Of a stretch of DNA of 36,316 bases, positions 8,241 through 17,359 are shown piece after piece; position 1 is the stretch's first letter; every line of letters begins with the position of its first letter. The DNA is taken from the NCBI GenBank assembly GCA_011375345.1, contig DRLM01000071.1, forward strand, positions 1 through 36,316. The letters run 5' to 3'. A program made the translations under genes and the position numbers. Origin of the DNA: Gammaproteobacteria bacterium (GTDB taxonomy: Bacteria; Pseudomonadota; Gammaproteobacteria; DRLM01). The notes under the pieces are model-generated. The model did no database searches, was not told the origin of the DNA, and worked only from the letters and a program-made list of their open reading frames with translations.

Positions 8241-10867
8241 CACCTGTTCTCCGTCGCAGTGCTATACAACAGGCCCTCGCGCCGGAGCAGCCGGTAAGCG
8301 TATATTTTCACCGCATCATTTATGAGGAACCAGACCAGGGCATAGAGCCAGATCCACAGGGCGTATTCCCAGCCGATGGGGGTGATGAGAAAACCGTAGA
8401 CGGCGATGAGCGTGCCGAGGATCTCGGTGCCAAAGGTCGCCCAAAAGAGCAGTGGCGAGGGCCAGGGGCGCTCCCAGAACCAGCCCTCGGCACGGGTGAC
8501 ATAGAGGGTGCTGTGGCCGGCGACGATCAGCTTGAGGAACAGCAGGCTGCGGATCAGATCTTCTGACACCCCTTGTTCCTGCAGGATGAAAAAAAGCACA
8601 AAGGAAGAAATCACGCCCGAGACCCCCAATGCGGTGGAAACAGTGAGCAGCTCGCGCATGTTCCAGCGCGCCGGCGCCTGGTGGACCTTGGTGTTGTCGT
8701 AGGCAATGGCGAGGATGGGGATGTCGTTGAGCAGCGCCAGCAGGATGATCATCAAGGCGGTGATGGGGTAGAAGTCGAAGATGATGATGGAAAGGGTCAT
8801 GAAGAGGATGATGCGGATGGTCTCGGCGATGCGGAATGTGGCATAGCTCTTCATGCGGGCGAAGGTGATGCGCGCCTGGCGCACCGCCTCGTTGATCACC
8901 CCCAGCCCTGGCGCGGTGAGAATAATGTCGGCGGCGGCGCGGGCGGCATCGGTGGCGTTGGCGACGGCAAAACCGCAGTCAGCCTTTTTCAGCGCTGGAG
9001 CGTCGTTGACGCCGTCACCGGTCATGGCGACGATGTGGCCGCCTTTCTGCAGGGTGTCAACGATGCGGTATTTGTCCTCCGGCACCACCTCGGCGAAGAT
9101 GTCCACTTCCTCGATCATCTCGACAATGGCCGACTCGTGGGTGTGGATGAATTCGCGCTCCAGCAGGCGGGTGTCGTAGATCTCATTGACTTTTTGCATC
9201 ACCCCGCTGGCGAAGCGCTGGGCCTCTTTGAGTGGCACATCGCCTTTGAGACGCTGGTAAATCGCTGCCGAAAGCGCCTCCGCCAGTGCCAGCAATTCAT
9301 TGCCGGCCGCGCCGGAGAGCTGGGCCGAACGGATGGTGCGCTGTTCCAGATTCAACAGCCGGCCCACCTCTTTTGCAATCGCCAGATTGTCGCCGGTGAC
9401 CATCTTCACCTGCACCCCATAGTCACGCATTTCGGCGATCACCCGCTTTGAATCGTCACGCGGCGGATCGTAGAGCGGAATCAGACCAATCAGGGTCAGG
9501 GGTGAATCCCCCGTCCGGCAACCCACCGCCAGGGTGCGGTAGCCTTTGCCGGCCAGCAACTCCACGGTGGTGTTGAGATCGTGGGCACTGTCGTCATCCA
9601 GCTCCGCCATGCTGATCAGAACCTGGGCCGCCCCTTTCACCGCCAGCAACGACTGGCCGTCTTTTTCTATGGTTGCCTCGGTGCGCTTACGCACGGGGTC
9701 AAAGGGAACGAACTCGCGCTGCCGGTAGGCACGCCAGTCGAGGTCGGGAAAATGCTCGTCGATGTAGTGGAATACAGGCAGTTCTATGGGGTCACGGTTT
9801 TCCAGCCTAGAGGCCAGCGCCGCATACAGAAACAATTCTCGCTCGTTGTGGCCGTCCAGTACTACCGGCTCGGCCACTTTCATTTCATTCCTGGTCAGGG
9901 TGCCGGTCTTGTCGGAGCAGAACACATCGACCCCGGCCAGTTCTTCAATGGCAGTGAGTCTGGAAACAATCGCCTGGCGCCGCGCCAGATTCACCGCTCC
10001 CACCGCCATGGTCACTGACAACACCGCCGGCAGGGCCACCGGAATGGCCGCCACCGTGAGCACCAGGGCAAAGCGGGCGATTTCAAGAAAGGCTTCGTGG
10101 CGAAACAGCGCCACCATGACGATGACCAGCACCAGCACCAGGGTGACCAGGATCAGAAAGTTGCCGATCTGGATCACCATCTTCTGGAAGTGGCTGCGTT
10201 CATGCAAGGATGCCTCGGCCACCAGCGACACCACGTTGGAGAAATGGGTGTGCATGCCGGTGTTGACAACCACCGCTGTCATCTCGCCCTGCTTGACAAC
10301 GGTATTGGCGTAGGCCACCTCATTGGCTTTCTTGCTCACCGGCAGGGATTCGCCGGTGAGCACCGCCTGATCAATAAGCAGGTAATCGCCCTGCACCAAC
10401 TGCACATCGGCGGGGACGATGTCGCCGATTTTGAGTTTGACGATATCGCCGGGCACCAGCTCGCGGGCGGGCACGGTCTTGAATTCGCCGTCACGCAACA
10501 CGATCACCTCTTTGGCCAGGCGCTGCCTGAGTGCCTTGAGGGCATTGAGGGCGCGATGTTCCTGGAGAAAATCCAGCACCGCATTGACCAGCAGCATGAT
10601 GAGGATAATGGCGAAATCCTCCCACTTGCGCACGATGGCTGAGAGGACGGCCGCCACTTCGATCATCCACGGAATCGGCCCCCAGAAGCGGCGCAAGACG
10701 CGGTGCCAGAGCGGCTCTTCCCTTTCCTCGGTTTCGTTGTAGCCGTATTGGGCCAGGCGGGCACGCGCCTCAGCGTCACGCAAGCCCCGGGCGGCATCGC
10801 TGCGGATGGCCTTCAGCGTCTCGGCGGCGTCCTGGCGGGCGTAGTCTTCCGTGCGTCGATCGGGCAT
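8240..10867 (-). CDS. Plasma-membrane H+-type P-type ATPase (class III)
   Basis: The 875-residue protein is a predicted ATP-driven proton exporter. The actuator motif LTGES is at 170-174, the phosphorylated Asp319 lies in SDKTGTLT, and TGDGVNDAP forms the hinge. About ten membrane helices are present. The M5 segment TIRI and the M6 segment LND keep the Arg and Asp that match Arg655 and Asp684 of plant AHA2, which supports proton rather than calcium or heavy-metal transport. Compared with AHA2, roughly 40-50 extra residues lie between TGDN and the PEDKY segment. It follows ftsH by 14 bp, with a GGGA-type ribosome site. In this stress block it could restore cytoplasmic pH or membrane potential. 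Confidence 0.93.
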   Translation of the reverse strand: MPDRRTEDYARQDAAETLKAIRSDAARGLRDAEARARLAQYGYNETEEREEPLWHRVLRRFWGPIPWMIEVAAVLSAIVRKWEDFAIILIMLLVNAVLDFLQEHRALNALKALRQRLAKEVIVLRDGEFKTVPARELVPGDIVKLKIGDIVPADVQLVQGDYLLIDQAVLTGESLPVSKKANEVAYANTVVKQGEMTAVVVNTGMHTHFSNVVSLVAEASLHERSHFQKMVIQIGNFLILVTLVLVLVIVMVALFRHEAFLEIARFALVLTVAAIPVALPAVLSVTMAVGAVNLARRQAIVSRLTAIEELAGVDVFCSDKTGTLTRNEMKVAEPVVLDGHNERELFLYAALASRLENRDPIELPVFHYIDEHFPDLDWRAYRQREFVPFDPVRKRTEATIEKDGQSLLAVKGAAQVLISMAELDDDSAHDLNTTVELLAGKGYRTLAVGCRTGDSPLTLIGLIPLYDPPRDDSKRVIAEMRDYGVQVKMVTGDNLAIAKEVGRLLNLEQRTIRSAQLSGAAGNELLALAEALSAAIYQRLKGDVPLKEAQRFASGVMQKVNEIYDTRLLEREFIHTHESAIVEMIEEVDIFAEVVPEDKYRIVDTLQKGGHIVAMTGDGVNDAPALKKADCGFAVANATDAARAAADIILTAPGLGVINEAVRQARITFARMKSYATFRIAETIRIILFMTLSIIIFDFYPITALMIILLALLNDIPILAIAYDNTKVHQAPARWNMRELLTVSTALGVSGVISSFVLFFILQEQGVSEDLIRSLLFLKLIVAGHSTLYVTRAEGWFWERPWPSPLLFWATFGTEILGTLIAVYGFLITPIGWEYALWIWLYALVWFLINDAVKIYAYRLLRREGLLYSTATENR

Positions 10868-10881
10868 GGGCCTTCCCTGTA

Positions 10882-12780
10882 TCAGGACGGTGCGTGGGCG
10901 GCCACCACGGCCTGCACTTCCCCGCCGTCGATCACTTCTTTTTCCAGCAGCCGCCGGGTCAGGGCATCCAGGGCGGCGCGATGATGCTGGAGGATGTCCC
11001 GGGCCCGTTGCTGGCCCTCCTCCACCAGGGCGCGCACCTCGGCGTCGATGAGCCGGGCGGTCTCTTCGCTGTAATTGCGCTCCTCCGGCCCGCTCACCCC
11101 GAGAAAGCTCAACTGCTGTTGTTTGCCATAGGTCAGCGGCCCCAGCTTGCCACTCATGCCCAGCCGGGTGACCATGCCGCGGGCGATCTCCGAGGCCCGC
11201 TCCAGGTCGTTGGCGGCGCCACTGGAAACATTGCCGTAGACCAGTTCCTCAGCCGTGCGGCCGCCCAGGAGAATGGCGATCTGATCCTTGAGTTCCTGTT
11301 CGGTGGACAGGAACTTCTCCTCCACCGGCAACTGCAGGGTGTAACCCAGGGCCGCCACGCCCCGGGGGATGATGGACACTTTGTGCACCGGCTCACCCGT
11401 GGGCACTGACACCGCCACCAGGGCATGACCCGATTCGTGCGCGGCCACCCGTTCTTTCTCCTGGGTGTTGAGGGCCCGGTGTTTTTTCTCCGGCCCGGCG
11501 ATGACCCGGTCAATGGCTTCTTCGAAGTCCGCCATGGTGATGGCATCGTGGCCTTTGCGCACGGCCCGGATGGCCGCTTCGTTGGCGATATTGGCCAGAT
11601 CGGCGCCCACAAAACCCGGCGTGCGCTGGGCCACCACTTTCAGATCCACGTCATCCGCCAGCTTCATCTTGCTGGTGTGCAGGGCCAAAATGGCGGTGCG
11701 GGCCTCCAGGTCCGGCTTGTCGACGATGATCTGACGGTCGAAACGGCCGGCCCGCAACAGGGCCTTGTCCAGGATCTCGGGGCGGTTGGTGGCGGCCATC
11801 ACCACCACGCCGGAACTGGGGTCGAAACCGTCCATTTCGGTGAGCAGTTGGTTCAGCGTCTGCTCCCGTTCGTCATTGCCCCCCATGCGCGGCCCCATGC
11901 CGCGGGCACCGCCCACCGCGTCCAGCTCGTCGATGAACACAATGCAGGGCGCCTTGGCACGCGCCTGCTGGAACAGATCGCGGACGCGGGCGGCACCCAC
12001 CCCCACGAACAGTTCGATGAACTCCGAGCCGCTGATGCTGAAAAAGGGCACATGGGCCTCCCCCGCCACCGCCCGCGCCAGCAGGGTCTTGCCGGTGCCC
12101 GGCGGGCCCGCCAGCAACACCCCCTTGGGCATGTGGCCGCCCAGGCTCTGAATGTGGGCGGGATCTTTGAGGAACGTGATCACTTCCTTGAGTTCTTCCT
12201 TGGCCTCGTCGGCGCCGGCCACGTCATTGAAGGTCACCTTGGTGTCGGATTCAGCGTAAATGCGGGCCCGGTTGGCGCCCACGTTCAAAAAGCCCTGGCC
12301 CATCCCCCCGCCGCCGGCCCGCCGCGCCCACCAACCGGTGATGAGAAACAACAGGCCAAAGGGCAGCACCCAGTACAGCAAAAACTCAGTCAGAAACGAC
12401 CGTTCCGGCTGGCGCACCACGAAGCGCACCCCATGGTCCTTGAGCTTTTGCGCCAAAGCCTCGTCGGGCAGGGGAACGGTGACAAAACGTTCTTCCTTGC
12501 CGCCCACATCGGTGATCGTCAGTGTCCCGCTGATGGCCTTGGGCGTCACCAGCACTTCTTTGACCTCATTTTTTTCCAGATGGGTGAGAAACTCGCTGTA
12601 GGGAATCTCCCTGACCGGCGTTTCCGGCATATTCAGCAGATAAAAGGCGCTGATCAGGAACAGCGCGTAAAGCAGCGCCCACATCCACGGTTTTTGCCAG
12701 TGGGGTTCCCCCCCGGTATCCGGCTTGTTGATTTCCACCTTGGGTTTGTTCCCCGGCGTGAAAAAATCGTTCTTGCTCAC
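10882..12780 (-). CDS. ftsH: ATP-dependent zinc metalloprotease FtsH (accessory copy)
   Basis: FtsH is a membrane-bound AAA+ protease that degrades damaged or short-lived membrane and cytoplasmic proteins. The 632-residue protein has two membrane helices (about 32-49 and 129-150) around a small periplasmic domain. The Walker A GPPGTGKT is at 225-232, Walker B includes IDEL near 283-286, the pore motif is [10 protein letters not shown], and the zinc site HESGH is at 448-452. The GTG start overlaps the stop of the PsiE gene by GTGA and has an AAGGAG motif nine bases upstream. The housekeeping ftsH normally lies next to rlmE (ftsJ), so this copy in a stress-gene block is probably an additional one of the island type. 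Confidence 0.95.
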   Translation of the reverse strand: MSKNDFFTPGNKPKVEINKPDTGGEPHWQKPWMWALLYALFLISAFYLLNMPETPVREIPYSEFLTHLEKNEVKEVLVTPKAISGTLTITDVGGKEERFVTVPLPDEALAQKLKDHGVRFVVRQPERSFLTEFLLYWVLPFGLLFLITGWWARRAGGGGMGQGFLNVGANRARIYAESDTKVTFNDVAGADEAKEELKEVITFLKDPAHIQSLGGHMPKGVLLAGPPGTGKTLLARAVAGEAHVPFFSISGSEFIELFVGVGAARVRDLFQQARAKAPCIVFIDELDAVGGARGMGPRMGGNDEREQTLNQLLTEMDGFDPSSGVVVMAATNRPEILDKALLRAGRFDRQIIVDKPDLEARTAILALHTSKMKLADDVDLKVVAQRTPGFVGADLANIANEAAIRAVRKGHDAITMADFEEAIDRVIAGPEKKHRALNTQEKERVAAHESGHALVAVSVPTGEPVHKVSIIPRGVAALGYTLQLPVEEKFLSTEQELKDQIAILLGGRTAEELVYGNVSSGAANDLERASEIARGMVTRLGMSGKLGPLTYGKQQQLSFLGVSGPEERNYSEETARLIDAEVRALVEEGQQRARDILQHHRAALDALTRRLLEKEVIDGGEVQAVVAAHAPS

Positions 12781-13316
12781 GGCTGCTCGCTCCTTGTTGT
12801 TGAGTCAGATGTCGGGTCATTCTCCCTGGCCATCTCGCTCAGGCGGCGCTGCTGATAGTCGTCCCGCTCGCGCATCAGCCAATAGACAATGCCCAGCGCC
12901 AGCACGGTTGCGGCCAGGGCCACCAAGGTGTCGGCGCCGGTCTTGGCGGTGTCGATAATGATGAACTTGCGGGCCAAAGCCAAAATGGCGATCATCACCA
13001 CGGTCTTGACCTGGATGATGCTCTCTTTCCTCTCCACCACCCGGATGATGGAGTGCTTGAACTCCATGGCAATAAGCAAGGTCATGATGGCGCCAAACAC
13101 GTTTTGGAAGACCGCGTGTTCCAAGGGATCGAGGGCGCCTGCCAACAGCATGCGCGCCACCTTGCCGATCAGCTCCACCAGCGCCACCACGATGACCACC
13201 ATGATGACGAAGGACAGGATAAAGGCCACCACCTGCTCGAAACGTTCGTAAAACGACAGCCGCGGCCAATAGACGACGGTTTCGCTCATGTAAGTTTTCA
13301 GTTTTTCACGCAGCAT
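12777..13316 (-). CDS. psiE: PsiE-family inner-membrane protein
   Basis: The 179-residue protein has four predicted membrane helices (about 27-50, 68-85, 102-118 and 126-146) and a charged C-terminal tail. It matches the PsiE (phosphate-starvation-inducible E) family in layout and in the VERKESIIQVKTVVMIAI-type segment. The biochemical role of the family is not established. PsiE homologues are standard members of transmissible heat-resistance loci, as are its neighbours thioredoxin and FtsH here. A GGAG motif about eight bases ahead supports the ATG at 13316. The gene starts 15 bp after trxC ends and overlaps ftsH by four bases. Confidence 0.85.
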   Translation of the reverse strand: MLREKLKTYMSETVVYWPRLSFYERFEQVVAFILSFVIMVVIVVALVELIGKVARMLLAGALDPLEHAVFQNVFGAIMTLLIAMEFKHSIIRVVERKESIIQVKTVVMIAILALARKFIIIDTAKTGADTLVALAATVLALGIVYWLMRERDDYQQRRLSEMARENDPTSDSTTRSEQP

Positions 13317-13331
13317 GGTTCCACTCCACGC

Positions 13332-13766
13332 TTACAAGTGTTGCCGCGCCCAGCGCGAAATATCCCCCGCCCCCATGGCCCCCGCCTGGCGCGCCACTTC
13401 GCGGCCCTGGCGAAACAACACCAGGGTGGGAATGCTGCGGATACCAAAACGCGCCGCCAGTTCCTGCTCCGCCTCGGTGTTCACCTTGGCCAGGCGCACG
13501 CGGGGCTCCAGCTGGGCGGCGGCCTGTTCAAAGGCCGGCGCCATCATCTTGCAGGGACCGCACCAAGGCGCCCAGAAGTCCACCAGCAGGGGAATATCGT
13601 TGCGCCTCAGGTGGATATCGAACACCGCCGCCCCCAGACCCACCGGCGCGCCCGAGAACAAGGCCTGATGGCAGGCGCCGCATCGGGGCTGTTCGTCCAG
13701 GCGGGCGGTGGGCAAACGGTTGACCGCCGCGCAATGAGGGCAAACGATATGCAGAGCATCATTCAT
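13332..13766 (-). CDS. trxC: Thioredoxin 2 (zinc-binding)
   Basis: This 144-residue cytoplasmic disulfide reductase has an N-terminal zinc ribbon with cysteine pairs at 9/12 and 29/32. The classic thioredoxin fold follows, with the active site WCGPC at 68-72 and the cis-proline SIPT segment near 115. The zinc ribbon separates TrxC from TrxA; in E. coli TrxC is tied to oxidative stress. An AAGGAG motif six bases upstream fixes the ATG at 13766. It lies between htpX and psiE in the stress block, as thioredoxin genes do in known heat-resistance islands. Confidence 0.95.
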   Translation of the reverse strand: MNDALHIVCPHCAAVNRLPTARLDEQPRCGACHQALFSGAPVGLGAAVFDIHLRRNDIPLLVDFWAPWCGPCKMMAPAFEQAAAQLEPRVRLAKVNTEAEQELAARFGIRSIPTLVLFRQGREVARQAGAMGAGDISRWARQHL

Positions 13767-13839
13767 GGATGGCTCCTTGTTTGTTTGGAAAGGGCCAGAC
13801 GGACCGCCGGTGGCTTCTCAACGCAATGCTTCCAGCGCT

Positions 13840-14799
13840 TCAATACCATACGCCACTGCCAGGGCGCCAACGCGGATGGCGCCTGACCGGCCGGGTTTCA
13901 ATCCAGGGCTCACCGCTGTGCCCGGACAGCTCCTGCCCCTGACCCTCCTGCTGCAAGGCCAGCAGGCGCTGCACCCGCTCTTCGGTAGGGGGATGCGTGC
14001 GCAACCATGAAGGTTCTGGCAAGCGGCGCCCGGGCAGGAACAGCCGTTCTATCCAACCCCCTTGCACCCGCTCCATTTTCAGCAGGGCCTGGGCCAGGCC
14101 TTCCGGATCGCCGGTCAGCCTGGCCGCCCCCAGATCCGCGTCGTATTCCCGGCTGCGGGACAAGCCCAGCTGCGCCAGAACGCTCAATGTGGGCGCAAAA
14201 ATGAGCAGGGCGACGGCCCAGCCGTTAATGGTGACACCGCTGAACAAGATCAAGGGCAAATTGAGCAAAAGCAAAAACTGCCCGAACAGTGACAAGGCGC
14301 TGGTGAGACGGTGGAACAGGTCGGCCAAGCCCATGACCCAGGTGTCTTTGTTGCGGATATGGCTGATCTCGTGGGCCAGCACGCCACGCAGTTCCCTCAC
14401 ATTCAGCTTGTGCAGCAAACCGTCGGTGACGGCTATGGCGGCATCGTTCGCGCCGCCCACGGTAAAGGCATTCACCATGGCGCTGGGGACATAGTAAAGC
14501 TGCGGCGCTTCGGGCAGGCCCGCCCGGTACGCCAGATCCCGCACCAGGGCGCGCAGGCGCGGCGCCTCCGCCGCCGAAAGGGGGCGGGCGTGATAGAGCC
14601 GCATGGTCAGGCGGGGGGTGACGGCCGGGGCCCCCACAGCCATCAGCATACCGCTCAGCATCAAAATCCACAGGCCGTCTCCGCCCCACAAGAGATAACC
14701 CAGCAGCGCCAGAAACGCCGCCATCGTGGCCAGCATGACCAAGCTCTGCAATCGATTGAGCAAAGCGTGCCGCCGCCAGGCGTCAGTATCACGTCTCAC
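13840..14799 (-). CDS. htpX: M48 family membrane metalloprotease, HtpX-like
   Basis: This is a predicted zinc endopeptidase of the inner membrane that removes misfolded membrane proteins, a task shared with FtsH. The 319-residue protein has N-terminal hydrophobic helices (about 18-38 and 42-60). The zinc motif HEISH is at 143-147, there are two more hydrophobic stretches (about 170-188 and 193-210), and the third ligand is Glu218 in SREYDAD. The start is a GTG at 14799 that overlaps the cbpM stop (GTGA). The frame stays open further upstream, but that part lies inside cbpM and reads as low-complexity residues, so it was not used. The overlap suggests translational coupling with cbpM. Confidence 0.9.
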   Translation of the reverse strand: MRRDTDAWRRHALLNRLQSLVMLATMAAFLALLGYLLWGGDGLWILMLSGMLMAVGAPAVTPRLTMRLYHARPLSAAEAPRLRALVRDLAYRAGLPEAPQLYYVPSAMVNAFTVGGANDAAIAVTDGLLHKLNVRELRGVLAHEISHIRNKDTWVMGLADLFHRLTSALSLFGQFLLLLNLPLILFSGVTINGWAVALLIFAPTLSVLAQLGLSRSREYDADLGAARLTGDPEGLAQALLKMERVQGGWIERLFLPGRRLPEPSWLRTHPPTEERVQRLLALQQEGQGQELSGHSGEPWIETRPVRRHPRWRPGSGVWY

Positions 14800-15113
14800 C
14801 GCCAGCCCCCAACCGGCCGCACGGCCGCCAGGCGGGCATGCAAAGCGTCGATTTCCTCCAGCAGTTCCAGCGCTAGGGCAGCGCCGGCCAGGTTGACCCC
14901 CAGATCCTCCTGCAGGCGCCGGACGGTGCGTACCCGTCGCAGGCTGGTGCCGCTGAAACGCCACGGCGGCGTTCCCGTCAGCGGCTCCAGGATACCTTCC
15001 TCCACCAGAGTCAACAGCCACTCGGCATTAACGGCGCAGGCGCGGCTGAGCTGGCCCAGGGTCAATTCCAGTTCTTCTTCCAGGATACGCCCACTGAACA
15101 CATCATCGGTCAT
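14796..15113 (-). CDS. cbpM: Chaperone modulator CbpM
   Basis: This is a 105-residue small cytoplasmic protein. It has a MerR-like helix-turn-helix region (about 18-60, with LSRACAVNAEWLLTLVEEGI) and a C-terminal helix. CbpM of E. coli binds the J-domain of CbpA and blocks both its co-chaperone and DNA-binding activities. The gene starts 2 bp after cbpA stops, the standard cbpA-cbpM arrangement, which is the main support for the name. It overlaps the htpX start by four bases. Confidence 0.85.
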   Translation of the reverse strand: MTDDVFSGRILEEELELTLGQLSRACAVNAEWLLTLVEEGILEPLTGTPPWRFSGTSLRRVRTVRRLQEDLGVNLAGAALALELLEEIDALHARLAAVRPVGGWR

Positions 15114-15115
15114 CT

Positions 15116-16069
15116 TTATACCCCCAGCCCGGCGCGTGGATTGAACGCCAGCTTTTCAGCCATTTCCCGGTACACGGCGCGGGCCTGCGCCGTATCCGCC
15201 GGCGGCAGCACCACCTGCAGCACGGCAAACAAATCCCCCGGCGGCTCGCCGGGTATGCCCCGGCCCTTGAGACGCAGCCTGGCGCCGGGTCGTGTTCCCG
15301 GAGGAATTTTCACCTCCACCCTTCCGGTGGGCGTGGGCGCCATCACCGTAGCCCCCAGGGCCAGTTCCCAGGGGGTGACAGGCAGATCCAGGTAAATGTC
15401 CCGTCCATCCGCCCGGTACAGAGGGTGCGGACGAAAGACCACTTCCAGGTACAAATCACCGGCCTTGCCCCGCCCCACACCGGGTGAACCCTGGCCTGCC
15501 AGGCGGATATGCTGACCCGCCTTTACGCCTTTGGGAATACGCACTTTCAACGTGCGCTCCTTCACCTGTGCCCGGCCATCGGGGCCCGGCTCCACATGAT
15601 GCAAGGTCAGCGTGCGAGTGGCGCCGTGATAGGCGTCCTCCAGATCAATGGCAACCTTGGCATGGGTGTCTTCGCCGCGCAGATCGAAACCCGGTGCCCC
15701 AGCCCCGGCCCGCGCGCCGCGCCGGCTGAAACCACCAAACAACGACTCGAAGAAGTCGCTGAAGGCGGCGCTGTCGGCGCCGGTGAATCCCCCACCGTGA
15801 AACTCGAAACCCTGGTCCCAGTCCGGCGGCGGATGAAATTCCTGCCCCGCTTTCCAGTTGGGACCCAGTTGATCATAGGCCGCCCGCTTCTCCGGATCTT
15901 TCAGCACTTCGTAGGCTTCGCCCACCTCTTTGAAGCGGGCTTCGGCATCAGGTTCTTTGCTGACATCGGGATGGTATTTGCGGGCCAGCTTGCGGTAGGC
16001 GCGCTTGATCTCGTCCTGGCTGGCGCTGCGTTCCACTCCGAGGATTTGATAGTAATCTTTGAATTGCAA
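15116..16069 (-). CDS. cbpA: CbpA-type DnaJ co-chaperone
   Basis: This is a 317-residue J-domain protein that delivers substrates to DnaK and stimulates its ATPase. The J-domain covers 1-70 with HPD at 33-35. A Gly/Phe-rich linker (about 75-125) follows, then two beta-barrel client-binding domains, with no zinc-finger domain, which marks it as class II (CbpA) rather than DnaJ. The start is an uncommon TTG at 16069; it has a strong AGGGGG ribosome site a few bases ahead and gives the normal family N-terminus with [11 protein letters not shown]. Neighbouring cbpM and the Hsp20 genes form a disaggregation and refolding set. Confidence 0.94.
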   Translation of the reverse strand: MQFKDYYQILGVERSASQDEIKRAYRKLARKYHPDVSKEPDAEARFKEVGEAYEVLKDPEKRAAYDQLGPNWKAGQEFHPPPDWDQGFEFHGGGFTGADSAAFSDFFESLFGGFSRRGARAGAGAPGFDLRGEDTHAKVAIDLEDAYHGATRTLTLHHVEPGPDGRAQVKERTLKVRIPKGVKAGQHIRLAGQGSPGVGRGKAGDLYLEVVFRPHPLYRADGRDIYLDLPVTPWELALGATVMAPTPTGRVEVKIPPGTRPGARLRLKGRGIPGEPPGDLFAVLQVVLPPADTAQARAVYREMAEKLAFNPRAGLGV

Positions 16070-16174
16070 AATGACCCCCTGCCTGCAAAAGATGTCGGTT
16101 TACGGTCATGGGTGGGGACAAGAGAGACATTTTCAACAGCGCCCCCGCCCCCCCAGAGGTGGCTGCACAGGCCG

Positions 16175-16203
16175 CACCGCCGCGGCCCGGAACCGCGGCG
16201 GTG
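16175..16203 (-). other. 11-bp perfect stem-loop between hsp20 and cbpA
   Basis: The arms 16175-16185 and 16193-16203 are perfectly complementary and GC-rich, with a seven-base loop. The element lies in the 158-bp gap upstream of cbpA. No T-run follows on the minus strand. It could slow decay of the upstream hsp20 message or lower read-through into cbpA. Confidence 0.45.
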
Positions 16204-16227
16204 GATGAGAAAACAAGCGTGCCGTCG

Positions 16228-16689
16228 TCAGCCTGCGATACTGATCCGGCGGCGACCGGACCCGGCCTTGGGCAGTTCGATGCGCAGCACACCTTTGCGG
16301 TACTTGGCCCGCGCCCGGCTGGCATCCACCGTTTCCGGGAGCGGAATGGCCCGCTCGAAAGCGCCGTAAGCGCATTCGGCGATGCGGTAGCCCCCCTCGC
16401 GGCGTTGGTTTTGATAGCGCTTTTCGCCGCGCACCACCAATACATCCAGGTCAATGGTCACATCAAAATCATCCTGTTCCATGCCCGGTGCCTCCAGGGA
16501 GACCACGATCTTGTCATCGTCTTCATAAACATCCGCCGCCAGCACCCCCCAGCCCCCTTCCTCTTCCTGCCGGGTGGGCCGAAAACGGGTGATGGCACCG
16601 GAAGCCCGGGTCATCAAATGACGCGAGCCCTCCGCCACCGAATCCCATACCCGGCCCAGACCACCGCGAATTTCGCTCAATGTGGACAT
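16228..16689 (-). CDS. Small heat shock protein, Hsp20 / alpha-crystallin family (copy 1)
   Basis: This 153-residue ATP-independent holdase chaperone keeps unfolding proteins soluble until DnaK systems act. The alpha-crystallin domain spans about 45-140 and ends in the conserved KGVLRIELPK segment. An I-x-I oligomerisation motif (ISI) lies in the last residues. A GGAGG motif eight bases upstream of the ATG at 16689 supports the start. Sequence differs clearly from the neighbouring Hsp20, so the two are not a recent duplication. Pairs of distinct small heat shock proteins are common in heat-resistance islands. Confidence 0.93.
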   Translation of the reverse strand: MSTLSEIRGGLGRVWDSVAEGSRHLMTRASGAITRFRPTRQEEEGGWGVLAADVYEDDDKIVVSLEAPGMEQDDFDVTIDLDVLVVRGEKRYQNQRREGGYRIAECAYGAFERAIPLPETVDASRARAKYRKGVLRIELPKAGSGRRRISIAG

Positions 16690-16724
16690 GCTTTATTCCT
16701 CCAAAACTGACTGAACCGCACGGC

Positions 16725-16757
16725 AAAATCCGCCCCCGGGCGCGGGGCCGGGAGCGG
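16725..16757 (-). terminator. Intrinsic terminator or attenuator between the two hsp20 genes
   Basis: On the minus strand a 10-bp stem (16748-16757 with 16730-16739, one G-U wobble) with an eight-base GC-rich loop is followed after one base by TTTT (16725-16728). This lies just after the upstream hsp20 stop. It probably makes the first hsp20 transcript more abundant than the genes behind it, with partial read-through. Confidence 0.55.
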
Positions 16758-16770
16758 AACGCCACCTCCG

Positions 16771-17286
16771 TCATTCCACCTGAACTTTCTGGCGCCTGGC
16801 CGGCGCCGCCTTGGGCAGAATCAACTCCAGCAAACCGTTGCGGAATGTGGCCTTGGCCTGTTCACCCTTCACGGCGCTCGGAAGCATCAAGGTGCGGGAG
16901 TAGGTGCCTGTGGCGATCTCGTGGCGGTGATAGTCACCCTTTTCTTCCGTGCTCTCCCGCTTGGTGCTGGCCTTGATGGTCACGCTGTCGTCGGTTACCG
17001 TCACATCCAGATCATCCTTGTCCACCCCCGGCAGCTCCGCCTTCAGCAGGATATCCTCATCCCGTTCCACCACATCCACCTTGGGCTGGCGCCCTTCAAA
17101 CGGCGGTGCCACCTCCGCCCAGGCAGGCCAGTCCCACCGCGGCATCCGCGGCATCCAGCCGCGAGAGAACACATCCTCAAACAAACGGTCCATCTCCTCC
17201 CAGGGACTGAGCGCACGCCGCTGGCGGGTCTGCACTTCCCCGCCTTTGGCAGCCGCCACCCCTTTGCCCTTGTCTGACTTGCTCAT
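16771..17286 (-). CDS. Small heat shock protein, Hsp20 / alpha-crystallin family (copy 2, first gene of the stress block)
   Basis: The 171-residue holdase chaperone has a charged, disordered N-terminus (about 1-30), an EMDRLFEDVF segment and an alpha-crystallin domain (about 65-160). The domain ends in FRNGLLELILPK, and the C-terminal motif is VQV. The ATG at 17286 is preceded by a perfect AAGGAGG at the right distance; an in-frame ATG at 17388 lies in the promoter region and was rejected. It is the promoter-proximal gene of the 11 kb block and is separated from the next hsp20 by a terminator-like hairpin. In class it resembles Hsp20 proteins of stress islands. Confidence 0.94.
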   Translation of the reverse strand: MSKSDKGKGVAAAKGGEVQTRQRRALSPWEEMDRLFEDVFSRGWMPRMPRWDWPAWAEVAPPFEGRQPKVDVVERDEDILLKAELPGVDKDDLDVTVTDDSVTIKASTKRESTEEKGDYHRHEIATGTYSRTLMLPSAVKGEQAKATFRNGLLELILPKAAPARRQKVQVE

Positions 17287-17359
17287 GGTGTTGTCCTCCT
17301 TCACGTATCCTCTGATTCCCCGGGACGGCCTCCAACTCAGGCGGCCACCCCATACATAA

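Noticed and set aside
6399-8297. Plus-strand open frame opposite the DUF6164-like and metallo-ribonuclease genes
   Set aside because: It spans two genes and their gap in antisense, with no ribosome site and no family match.
14800-15021. Longer N-terminus for the HtpX-like protease
   Set aside because: The upstream extension lies inside cbpM and is low-complexity Gly/Ala/Pro/Arg sequence. The GTG overlapping the cbpM stop gives a normal M48 N-terminus.
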